From Candidatus Bacteroides merdipullorum (GTDB lineage Bacteria; Bacteroidota; Bacteroidia; Bacteroidales; Bacteroidaceae): a stretch of DNA of 36,599 nucleotides. Position 1 is the first letter of the stretch; the number at the start of each line of letters is the position of its first letter. Where the stretch lies: positions 1 through 36,599 of the forward strand of contig DXCK01000063.1 of the NCBI GenBank assembly GCA_019116045.1. Reading direction: 5' to 3'. This document shows, in pieces, positions 24,204 through 31,300 of the stretch. The position numbers were made by a program, and so were the translations under genes. Under the pieces are notes generated by a model, which ran no database searches, was not told the DNA's origin, and saw only the letters and a program-made list of their open reading frames with translations.

Positions 24204-24345
24204 AAGACCCCACTCGTGAGGTCTTCCGATACCCCACTCGTGGGGTATCACAAAGGGTCACTCGTGGGGTACCTCAAGGGGTCACCCGTGGGGTATCTTC
24301 ATAGGTCACTCGTGCCCTCCTTTAAAGAGCCTTCGTGCCCCTCCG
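24204..24345. repeat. Tandem array of 24-bp units (CACTCGTG type)
   Basis: The word CACTCGTG or a variant recurs at exact 24-nt steps: 24211, 24235, 24259, 24283 (CACCCGTG), 24307 and a degraded copy at 24331. One unit contains a perfect dyad ATACCCCAC-TC-GTGGGGTAT (24230-24249), others only part of it. It lies between the di-heme oxidoreductase stop and the ccsA start, so it would be transcribed as part of the ccsA leader. The 24-nt period produces spurious 8-residue repeats in translation. Confidence 0.9.
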
Positions 24346-24379
24346 GATGTCCCTTTGGCATATAAGAGAAAGAATCTGC

Positions 24380-26068
24380 TCAGATGGAATCGAGGAACTT
24401 GACCACTGCGTCACGGTCCTCCTTCGACAACTGGCGGAACTGGGCGACCGTCTCGTAAGCGTCGCTCTCCGTGCTCGTACCGTGCCACATGATGGCCTCG
24501 AGCGTGGTGCGCGCACGGCAGTCGTGCAGGCGGTCGGCATACTCGGCACCCGTGCACCGTTGGTGCAAGCCCCGTCCCCAGAGCGGAGTGGTACGGCACC
24601 AACCTGTCCGGATGTCGTTCACCATGTGCAGCTTGTGCTGAACCATGTCACTGTACGGCCAAATCTTCTGATAGGGATAGCGGGGCAGTTGGTCCGCACG
24701 CTCGCCGACGAAGAATCGGGCCGGGTCGCGGATTTCGTCGCTGCCCGTCGTCCACGACGGCTTGTGGCAGTAGGCACAGCCCAGCTCCTCGAACAGTTGC
24801 TTGCCGCGGAGCACCTCTTCGTCGTCCACGTTGCGGGCGGCAGGCACGGCCAGGCCGCGGTGCCATACCATGAGGTCGATGTAGTTCTGGTCGGAGACCT
24901 CGACGTCCAGTTCCTTCGAAGTGAGGTAGTTGTAGATGTTCTGTTCTTCATCATACGTGCCGTCCGGGCGTTGGATGTGCCAGTCGGCGTGGTTGCGTTC
25001 GGGGTCAGCCTCCTCGATGTATTCCCTGAATCCGGCCTGCACCTCCGGGTCTTGAGACGAATACAGTGCGTACGTGCCCGCAGCATCCAGGTAATGGAAG
25101 CGACGGTCGCTGCGCGTGGCGTTGGTGATGTTCCAGAAAGCATTGGCACCGGCCGCATCCTGCAGAGGCCCGCGGCTCAAGGCATACGTGTATCGGTAGG
25201 GATACTTGGTACCGTCGCCACCCTGCGCCGTGTTGGCATACTGTCCGGTCCACTCGCCGTTGGCGAATATGTTGGGGTTCAGGCCGTTCTTCAGGTAACC
25301 GTCCTGTTCCTGCCTGGTGTATTCCGCCTTCAGGTCTTCGTCGCTGATGGCATCCAGCAGTCCCGTGCCATAGATGCCGATGGTCGACTCCAGACGCACC
25401 TCGTAGCTGCCCACGTCGTAGCCCTTGTTGGCCACATAGATGGCGCTTTGGGGAATCTCCACTTCCGGGTAGCGCAAGGCATACTTCTCGCCGTCGGGGA
25501 ACTCATTGTTCCAAGCGTCGGTGTACTCGTGCCACGTCAGGCTAATCTGGCTCTCGTCCAACGGCGCCTTGAAGGGTGCTACAGCCTTGGTCTGGGGCAT
25601 ACCGGCCAGCCACGACACATAGGCATTGGTGGCCGGGTTATATACTACCAGCAGATAGCCGTTGCCAATCTGCGTGGTGTTGAACGAGCCTTCGGGCTGG
25701 CTTTTCCCGTGGCCGTAGCCGGGGTGGCAATGCGTGCAAGAGGTACGGATATAGACCGGGCCGAGACCGTGGCGCACGCCGGAGAAGTTGGTCGTAAACG
25801 GTTTTTCGAAAAGCTGCTCGCCGCGGTTGAAGCAGTCCGTCATGTTGGCGTCGGCGTCGACCACCGGCGTGGGCTGCTCGAAAGCCGTCTGCGAGGAGAC
25901 GAACGACGTGCCCAGTTCGCCGCCCGTGTAGTACCAGTCGGGCAAATCTGTGGGTTCTTCGCCGCCTCCGGGCACTTCGTCCGACACTTCGTCGTCCTGG
26001 CAAGCCGCCAGCGACAAGCCTGCGCATAGCAGGGCCATGAGATAAAAGCTGTGTTTTTTCAATAACAT
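24380..26068 (-). CDS. Di-heme oxidoreductase (DHOR-type) lipoprotein
   Basis: A 562-aa lipoprotein (lipobox SLAAC, Cys23) with two c-type heme motifs, CTHCH at 111-115 and CAYCH at 431-435. Overall layout (GVRHGLGPVYIRTSCTHCHPGYG, GIYGTGLLDAI, LFEELGCAYCHKP, IWPYSDMVQHKL) fits the DHOR family of putative di-heme thiol/peroxide oxidoreductases related to MauG/CcpA-type peroxidases. It is exported and anchored in an envelope membrane, where the hemes must be attached covalently. Its neighbours are an imelysin-like lipoprotein upstream and CcsBA downstream, so the operon carries its own maturation factor. The substrate is unknown. Confidence 0.9.
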   Translation of the reverse strand: MLLKKHSFYLMALLCAGLSLAACQDDEVSDEVPGGGEEPTDLPDWYYTGGELGTSFVSSQTAFEQPTPVVDADANMTDCFNRGEQLFEKPFTTNFSGVRHGLGPVYIRTSCTHCHPGYGHGKSQPEGSFNTTQIGNGYLLVVYNPATNAYVSWLAGMPQTKAVAPFKAPLDESQISLTWHEYTDAWNNEFPDGEKYALRYPEVEIPQSAIYVANKGYDVGSYEVRLESTIGIYGTGLLDAISDEDLKAEYTRQEQDGYLKNGLNPNIFANGEWTGQYANTAQGGDGTKYPYRYTYALSRGPLQDAAGANAFWNITNATRSDRRFHYLDAAGTYALYSSQDPEVQAGFREYIEEADPERNHADWHIQRPDGTYDEEQNIYNYLTSKELDVEVSDQNYIDLMVWHRGLAVPAARNVDDEEVLRGKQLFEELGCAYCHKPSWTTGSDEIRDPARFFVGERADQLPRYPYQKIWPYSDMVQHKLHMVNDIRTGWCRTTPLWGRGLHQRCTGAEYADRLHDCRARTTLEAIMWHGTSTESDAYETVAQFRQLSKEDRDAVVKFLDSI

Positions 26069-26189
26069 AATGAATGGTTTAGTTAGTTAGACATATCAGT
26101 TTCAAGCACTGCGGGCGAACACCCGCCCCCACAGGCCGATGTCCGCCGACAGGTTTCATGTTCAGCATCTTGCGCTCTGCGTACCTCCG
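26069..26189. other. Gap between the imelysin-like and di-heme oxidoreductase genes
   Basis: These 121 nt hold no gene. A short hairpin GCGGG/CCCGC (26110-26125) lies in the transcribed spacer. No -7 box was seen, which supports read-through from the imelysin gene. Confidence 0.5.
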
Positions 26190-27506
26190 TCAACGTTGGT
26201 CCTCAATCAGTCGCAGCACTTCGTCGAAGATGTCGTTCAGCGTGTTGCAGGCCGTGATGGCGGCGCGGTTCACCTCGACATACGGGCCGGACGAGGAGCA
26301 GGTCACGACGAACGGCTCTTGCATCTCGCTGATGGCATCGTAGGCCGCCGTAATGGCTGCCTGCACACGGGCATCGAGGTCGGCATCCAGCGAAGCCACG
26401 TAAGCGCTGAGCGAGTGGTCCACCGGACGGATGAGGGTTTCGCCGCTGTTGTAGTCCTTGGACGACTGGATGCCCATGTAGGCATTCTCGATGGAAATGA
26501 TGTTACCCTTGAAGTCGTTAATCGAATTGAGGCTGTAGGGCGACTCAATGTAGTTGGGGTCGTACTCGAAGTCGTCGCCCGTCCCCATGCCCGTCGGGTT
26601 ACCTATCTTCACGTTGCCCACCTCGTTGGCAATGTTCTGGATGCCATCGGTCACTACGGCCTGAATAACGCTCAGGTAATTTACAAAGTCGTTTCCTCCG
26701 CCTTCGGACGGATTCTTCATCAGGTCGGCATAACACAAGCCGTTGGCCAGGTCGTTCAGCACCGTGCGGATGGAAGTGTTGTTGGCTGCAAAGTCGGCCA
26801 CGCTGCGCACCTGTGTCAAGATGTCCTGCTTGGTCGAACTGATGTTGTCCTCGCCCACCCAGGCTGCCTCCAGAAAGATGCAGTGGTTGCGCAGGTCGCC
26901 CGCCACGCCGGCAATGTAGCTGAGCTCTTCGGCCGTATAGTCCGTGCTGTGGGGCACCGACGTCTGCGACATGCCCGAGCCTTCGATGGCAAAGAGCATG
27001 TACTCCAGCGCATGGAAGCCCAGCAGGCCGTAGTCTTGAGAAGAGATGTACACGCCATCCGCGTCCATCTTGGCCATCTCGCTGCTGTTGGCCAAGAGGT
27101 CGTCCAGCAGTCCTTGGTCTAAGGGCCAGGAGTCGATGTGGGGGTCGACGTTGTAGTCACCGGCCGGGCCATAGAGCCAGGCTTCGCTGCGCTCCCAATA
27201 CTCGCGGGCCTTCTTCCAGGCCTCGCCGGCCGTCTCCACCTGGGCCGACGTAACGTTGCCCACGCCGGCGTTGTACATGGCCAGACACGCCGTGTGCAGT
27301 TCGACGGAGGCATCCGCCAGTTGCTCGTAGGTAGGAATCACGGTGCGGTCCACGTAGTCGGCCACTACAAGCCGGAGGGCGGCTTCGCGCTCGTCGCGCG
27401 CACTCGTGCCGGGGCCTTCGTCGTCACTACAAGATGCCACGCCCGCAGTCATCAGGGCGAGGCTTGCCACGTAAAGCGGCATTTTCAGATACTTTTTCAT
27501 GTTCAT
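26190..27506 (-). CDS. Imelysin/EfeO-like lipoprotein (M75 family)
   Basis: A 438-aa lipoprotein with lipobox VASC (Cys26; Cys24 if translation starts at the second Met, 27500). Imelysin hallmarks are WERSEAWLYGPAG at 104-116, DPHIDSWPLD at 121-130 and the GxHxxE motif GFHALE at 163-168. Imelysin-fold proteins, including EfeO and ICMP, are periplasmic or surface proteins linked to iron uptake; peptidase activity has not been convincingly shown for the family. It lies between the porin and the DHOR lipoprotein. Co-occurrence of imelysin and DHOR genes is a known pattern for iron-regulated loci. Confidence 0.9.
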   Translation of the reverse strand: MNMKKYLKMPLYVASLALMTAGVASCSDDEGPGTSARDEREAALRLVVADYVDRTVIPTYEQLADASVELHTACLAMYNAGVGNVTSAQVETAGEAWKKAREYWERSEAWLYGPAGDYNVDPHIDSWPLDQGLLDDLLANSSEMAKMDADGVYISSQDYGLLGFHALEYMLFAIEGSGMSQTSVPHSTDYTAEELSYIAGVAGDLRNHCIFLEAAWVGEDNISSTKQDILTQVRSVADFAANNTSIRTVLNDLANGLCYADLMKNPSEGGGNDFVNYLSVIQAVVTDGIQNIANEVGNVKIGNPTGMGTGDDFEYDPNYIESPYSLNSINDFKGNIISIENAYMGIQSSKDYNSGETLIRPVDHSLSAYVASLDADLDARVQAAITAAYDAISEMQEPFVVTCSSSGPYVEVNRAAITACNTLNDIFDEVLRLIEDQR

Positions 27507-27542
27507 TGTTGATAGGATGTTTAAATGATTGTTATTCTGAGA

Positions 27543-28868
27543 TTACATGTTGAACAAGCCTGCGTAGGCCACGCCGAACGAAAGCGAAGGTTCGTTGTTG
27601 TAGCGGCTCTTCAGCAGCCCGATGGAGTATTCGCCTTTCAAGACTATGTCCTTGATGGGGTAATAATTCACACCCACGGCCACGCGGTGGCGTCCGCAGT
27701 ACTGGAAATCGACGATGGAAGACGCCGTGTCGTACATGGAGTCGTAGTAATCGTAGCGTCCGAAGAGGTAGAACTTCTGACCCTGCTGATGCAGCTTGTT
27801 AATCTGCGAGAAGATGTTGTAGCCCACCTCGATGCCTGCAGCCAGGGCAGCAGAGCCCACCGACTGCTTGGGGCTGGGCGAAGTGTTGGTACCGTCCATG
27901 TTGTAGGCCGTGATGACGTCAGAGTCGGACAGGTGACCGTAGTCGAAGTTGCCGCGGGCCACCCAGTTCCAGCGGTCGAAGTGGAAGTCGAAAGCACCTA
28001 TCAGCACCGTGCCTTTCACGTTGTCGTAGCTGCTGGAGGGCGTTTTCAGGGTGTTGTGGAAAGAGTTGCCGGCATAGCCGCTCACAGAGAGGCGCAGGCC
28101 CTTGATGGAATAGTTGTCGATGCGGAAAGCCCCTGCCAGGGAGTTGGCAATCTTAAACTCGTAGGGCGATGCCGAACCGTCGTGAATCCAGCCCTTGCGT
28201 CCGAAGCGCTCCGAGTCGAGGCCGGCAATCAGCAGGGCTTCGTAACGCCAGTCGCCCGTCTGGCCCCAAAGGCTGACGCCCGTCTCGTGCCAGGTGCAGG
28301 GGAATATAGTGTTTTCGCCCTCGGGACGGTAGACGCCGAAGAACTCGGTGGGCAGGTGGTGGGCATTCGTGGCACCCACGGGCACGATGATGTGACCCAG
28401 GCGGATGTTGAACTGGGGACAGAAGGATTTCTGAATCCAAAACTGCTCCAGGGCCACTTCCCCGCCGCGTTCGATTTCGCTCTCGTACTCACCACCTTCT
28501 TCTTCTTCAATCTCGATGGCACTCTCCGTGCCGCCGTGCTCGAACTCGATTTCGGTGCCGAACGACCAGCCTTTGCCGAAGTCATAGCCCAGCATCAGCA
28601 CCACGTGCGGCAAGTCGAAGCGGCTGTGCCTCTCGTCTTTGTGGGCAGCGGCGCTGGTATAACGCAGGTAGCTGTCGCTGTAGAAGTTGCGGCTGTAGAC
28701 CGCCTCGCCATAGCCGCCGATGGTAAAGCGCGATTTCTTCGTCTCCTTCTTCTCCGTGTCGTTGTGAGCGGCAGCATCGGCCTTGCCAACCTCTTCCACC
28801 CCCTCTGCCCGGGCAGTGCCCAGACCGAGCAACGCACCCAACAGAATCATTAACAGTTTTTGTCTCAT
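27543..28868 (-). CDS. Outer-membrane porin
   Basis: A 441-aa protein with a signal peptide (residues 1-20, cleavage after ARA) and a beta-barrel pattern of alternating aromatic/polar strands (FTIGGYGEAVYSRNFY, VLMLGYDFGKGWSFGTEIEFE), ending in a short strand with terminal FNM. It resembles Bacteroidetes phosphate-selective porin O/P-like proteins. A strongly acidic loop lies at 118-134 (EIEEEEGGEYESEIE), which could attract cations such as iron. The start at 28868 is chosen because the upstream frame would cross the -7 box. It is first in the four-gene operon leading to CcsBA; 36 nt separate it from the imelysin gene. Confidence 0.87.
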   Translation of the reverse strand: MRQKLLMILLGALLGLGTARAEGVEEVGKADAAAHNDTEKKETKKSRFTIGGYGEAVYSRNFYSDSYLRYTSAAAHKDERHSRFDLPHVVLMLGYDFGKGWSFGTEIEFEHGGTESAIEIEEEEGGEYESEIERGGEVALEQFWIQKSFCPQFNIRLGHIIVPVGATNAHHLPTEFFGVYRPEGENTIFPCTWHETGVSLWGQTGDWRYEALLIAGLDSERFGRKGWIHDGSASPYEFKIANSLAGAFRIDNYSIKGLRLSVSGYAGNSFHNTLKTPSSSYDNVKGTVLIGAFDFHFDRWNWVARGNFDYGHLSDSDVITAYNMDGTNTSPSPKQSVGSAALAAGIEVGYNIFSQINKLHQQGQKFYLFGRYDYYDSMYDTASSIVDFQYCGRHRVAVGVNYYPIKDIVLKGEYSIGLLKSRYNNEPSLSFGVAYAGLFNM

Positions 28869-28897
28869 TGTCTTTTTTCTTTTGATTTTTCCTGCCG

Positions 28898-28974
28898 CAA
28901 AGGTAGAGGGAGTTAAAAAGTGGGGCAATACCTAAAAAATGGTATAATCCGGAGAAAATGACAACGAATAGGTA
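28898..28974 (-). promoter_or_regulatory. Porin-imelysin-DHOR-ccsA operon promoter with ATACC-N8-GNNATTGC element
   Basis: Read on the minus strand: TACCTATTCGT (28974-28964), then a 21-nt element beginning ATACC and ending GGTATTGC (28945-28925), 19 nt, and TACCTTTG (28905-28898). Here the element is itself a dyad (ATACC-N8-GGTAT). The geometry is identical to the hemerythrin and small-RNA promoters. Confidence 0.65.
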
Positions 28975-28989
28975 TGGCGCATTTCTCCC

Positions 28990-29042
28990 TAAAAAAGTCC
29001 CCTGAGACCTTCCGGCAACAACGGCGGGAAGGAATCAGGGGA
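28990..29042 (-). terminator. Terminator of the SPFH operon
   Basis: TCCCCTGA (28998-29005) pairs with TCAGGGGA (29035-29042) and CCTTCC with GGAAGG inside it. On the minus strand the stem is followed by six Us (A-run 28991-28996). It lies 34 nt after the stop of the membrane-protein gene. Confidence 0.85.
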
Positions 29043-29076
29043 AGAAAGACAAAGGGACGGAAAGGGGCGGCGGACG

Positions 29077-29541
29077 TCAGCGGGCGCGCCAGGCCAAGCA
29101 GAAGTAGCCTGCAAAAACCAGTATCAGCAGCACCAGGCAACCCGCCCGGGCGGCATCGGCCCAGGGATGAAAGACGGCCAATGTGGCGGAAAGAAACATC
29201 AGCCCTAACACGATGTTTATCGCCCGACAGAAGCGGAGCACCAACACGTATTGGCGGACAACGTTGGTCGGCTTCAGGCGAAAGGGGAAGTTGATGAAAC
29301 GCAGGGGCAGGTAGCCCGCGCCAAGCAGCAGGAGAAACACCAGCAGGGCCGTCAGCAGCGAAGTGTAACAGTCGGAAGGCAGGGCATCACCCAGCCGGCG
29401 CCATTGCACCAGGACGTAGATGGCGTTGGCCAGCAGCGGCAGCAGAGCCGCCAGCTCCAGCAGACGGTCTGCCGGGGCGGGACGAAAACGGAGGTTGGGA
29501 AGGTTTTGCGGGGCATCGGGCCCCAGATGGATGAGTTTCAT
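29077..29541 (-). CDS. Small polytopic membrane protein, function unknown
   Basis: A 154-aa protein with about four predicted membrane segments: residues 29-43 (LLELAALLPLLANAIYV), 61-79 (LLTALLVFLLLLGAGYLPL), 100-122 (FCRAINIVLGLMFLSATLAVF) and 131-148 (AGCLVLLILVFAGYFCLAW). A soluble N-terminus of about 25 residues precedes them. The start at 29541 (MKLIHLG) is preferred to an upstream in-frame start because it fits operon spacing. I do not recognise the family. It is last in the SPFH-hydrolase-RHH run and is followed by a terminator. Confidence 0.7.
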   Translation of the reverse strand: MKLIHLGPDAPQNLPNLRFRPAPADRLLELAALLPLLANAIYVLVQWRRLGDALPSDCYTSLLTALLVFLLLLGAGYLPLRFINFPFRLKPTNVVRQYVLVLRFCRAINIVLGLMFLSATLAVFHPWADAARAGCLVLLILVFAGYFCLAWRAR

Positions 29542-29617
29542 AAGCTGATTACATGATGTTCTACATAAAAATAGACGAAGCGGAGAGACGCCATGCTTCT
29601 TCCGTACACGAAGGAAG

Positions 29618-29657
29618 GCCCTTGTCCGCACGAAACGCGGCCCGTGCGGACAGCAAG
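29618..29657. repeat. GC-rich hairpin between RHH and membrane-protein genes
   Basis: TGTCCGCACG (29623-29632) pairs perfectly with CGTGCGGACA (29643-29652), with the loop containing CGGCC; outer CCTTG/CAAGG can extend the stem. No U-run follows, so it is more likely an mRNA-stability or attenuation element than a terminator. Confidence 0.6.
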
Positions 29658-29658
29658 G

Positions 29659-29877
29659 TCAGCCTGTTTCCTCTTCCGCAGCGGGAGGGTCAGGCGGGGC
29701 GACCGGACGACGTGATTTCTTCAGGCGTCCGTTTTTACGCAAGGCTTCGGTGATAATCCACTGAAGCTGGCCGTTGATGCTGCGGAACTCGTCGGCAGCC
29801 CACTTTTCGAGGGCGTCCATCGTGGCAGCATCCACGCGCAATACAAAAGTCTTTATGTTCGATTCTTTCTTTGCCAC
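29659..29877 (-). CDS. Ribbon-helix-helix (Arc-type) DNA-binding protein
   Basis: A 72-aa protein with an Arc-like ribbon-helix-helix: strand TFVLRVDA, helix TMDALEKWAADEF and helix SINGQLQWIITEALRK (residues 10-48). A basic, proline-rich tail follows (KKSRRPVAPPDPP). The start codon is GTG at 29877, with no ATG in a sensible position. RHH proteins of this kind are often encoded next to SPFH proteins. No toxin-like gene is adjacent, so the antitoxin label is not supported. It may regulate its own operon. Confidence 0.82.
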   Translation of the reverse strand: MAKKESNIKTFVLRVDAATMDALEKWAADEFRSINGQLQWIITEALRKNGRLKKSRRPVAPPDPPAAEEETG

Positions 29878-29928
29878 GGTCTGAATGAAGAATGATGAAT
29901 GAATAGTGAAAAAACAAGAAGCAAATCC

Positions 29929-31284
29929 TCAGTCCACGCGGCCGGTGCGGATGAAGCGCGCCAGGTCATCGGCCACATAAGCCGGGACGGGCGAGGACTG
30001 CTGGTATTCGTCGGGCGTGGCCTTGCCAGTGCCTTCCTGCAACAGATGGTTCAGGCGCGGATAGGACTTGCAGACGGCGTTCCGCTGCCTCAACAACCCC
30101 GCACGCCACAGGCCGAAGTCGTGCATCGTCACTTGGTAGTCGCGCTCGCCCTGCAACACCAGCAGGGGACACGTCAGGCGGGCGGCCTCCTCCACCGGGT
30201 GACAGGCCAGAGCGTCGACCCAATACGAGCGGGGCAGCCCCAGAGGCAAGGCAATGGTGTCGCAAAACGCAGTCGTGCCCAGCCGCTTGACGTTGGCCAC
30301 CTGCCGCTTCAGCTCAGTCTCCTGCCGACGGCCTTCCGCCGAAGGGGCGAGGCTGTTCAGGTAGGCCACCTGCTCCAGCAGCAGGTCTTCGAACGGGCGC
30401 GCCGGGGCGGCCAGCAGGATGACACCGGCCAAGGCTCCTTCGGAACGGAGGGCGATACGTGGCGTCAGCATCCCGCCCAGGCTGTGACCCAGCAGGTAGA
30501 CGCTGTCGGCATCTACGCCGGGCAAACGGCGGGCCAGGTCGATGGCCGCCCGGGCGTCGTCCACCACCTCGGTGTCATAGTCGGCCTCGCGGCCTTCGGG
30601 CACGAAATCTTTGCCGTAGACCCGCGTGCGCTTGTCGTAACGCAAAGTGGCGATGCCACGCGCAGCCAAGAGCCACGCCAGGTCGCGGAAGGGTTTGTTG
30701 GGACCGATGGTCTCGTCGCGGTCTTGCGGTCCGGAGCCATGCACCAAGACGATGCAGGGCACCCGCCTACCGTCAGACACTTTGGGCAGGGTCAACGTGG
30801 CGGGCAGCCGATACGCACCACAGGCCACCACCGTGTCCGTCTCCACCATCGTCCGCTCGTCGAAAGCGGGCGACGAGGCCGCGACAGCCACGGGTTTCGG
30901 CGCCGGTTTCACGTACAGCCCGGCGATGCGTCCTTCGGCATCGAACGCGGCCTGGAAGCGCAGGGCATAGCGTTGGAAGGTCATGTCGCGGAAACAGACC
31001 GTCAGCCCCGCCGCCTCCACGGCTTGCCACTCGCCCTCGGACTGCAAGGGCCCGAACTGCTGTTCCAACTGTCCGTACATACTGCCCAGAGCCTCCGCCG
31101 TCACGGCAGCCTGCATCTCGGCGCTGAGCATCGTGTGCAGGCTGTCGCCCCGACCGGCGACGAACAAGGCATACGCCCGGCGGGCTTGCGGCAGGAAGTC
31201 GGGCTTCTGTGCCTTCACATCGACGGGCGCGACAAAGCACATCCACGTCAGGAAGGCGATGAAAAGTAAAGCAGTTGGTCTCAT
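29929..31284 (-). CDS. Exported alpha/beta hydrolase with N-terminal DUF3887-like domain
   Basis: A 451-aa protein with a signal peptide (residues 1-25, KAQ), a DUF3887-like N-terminal domain (about 30-125) and an alpha/beta hydrolase domain (150-445). The oxyanion-hole HGSG lies at 182-185, nucleophile Ser268 in GHSLGGM, acid Asp382 in GERDYQV and His413 in LNHLL. This corresponds to exported serine esterase/peptidase-like hydrolases of Bacteroides; the substrate is unknown. It starts 16 nt after the SPFH gene stop and is cotranscribed with it. Confidence 0.9.
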   Translation of the reverse strand: MRPTALLFIAFLTWMCFVAPVDVKAQKPDFLPQARRAYALFVAGRGDSLHTMLSAEMQAAVTAEALGSMYGQLEQQFGPLQSEGEWQAVEAAGLTVCFRDMTFQRYALRFQAAFDAEGRIAGLYVKPAPKPVAVAASSPAFDERTMVETDTVVACGAYRLPATLTLPKVSDGRRVPCIVLVHGSGPQDRDETIGPNKPFRDLAWLLAARGIATLRYDKRTRVYGKDFVPEGREADYDTEVVDDARAAIDLARRLPGVDADSVYLLGHSLGGMLTPRIALRSEGALAGVILLAAPARPFEDLLLEQVAYLNSLAPSAEGRRQETELKRQVANVKRLGTTAFCDTIALPLGLPRSYWVDALACHPVEEAARLTCPLLVLQGERDYQVTMHDFGLWRAGLLRQRNAVCKSYPRLNHLLQEGTGKATPDEYQQSSPVPAYVADDLARFIRTGRVD

Positions 31285-31300
31285 AGCGGAGGGGATTGTA

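Noticed and set aside
24080..24304. Plus-strand open frame with VTRGVPQG-type repeats
   Set aside because: It arises from the 24-bp array and the antisense of ccsA; no promoter.
24335..26029. 564-codon plus-strand open frame
   Set aside because: Antisense to the di-heme oxidoreductase, which has a lipobox and two CxxCH motifs. Long antisense frames are common in this GC-rich DNA (also 3579-4862 minus, 27525-28853 plus, 29899-31269 plus, 32310-33743 plus).
29659..29877. Antitoxin of a toxin-antitoxin pair
   Set aside because: The neighbours are an exported hydrolase and a polytopic membrane protein; no toxin-like small ORF is adjacent.
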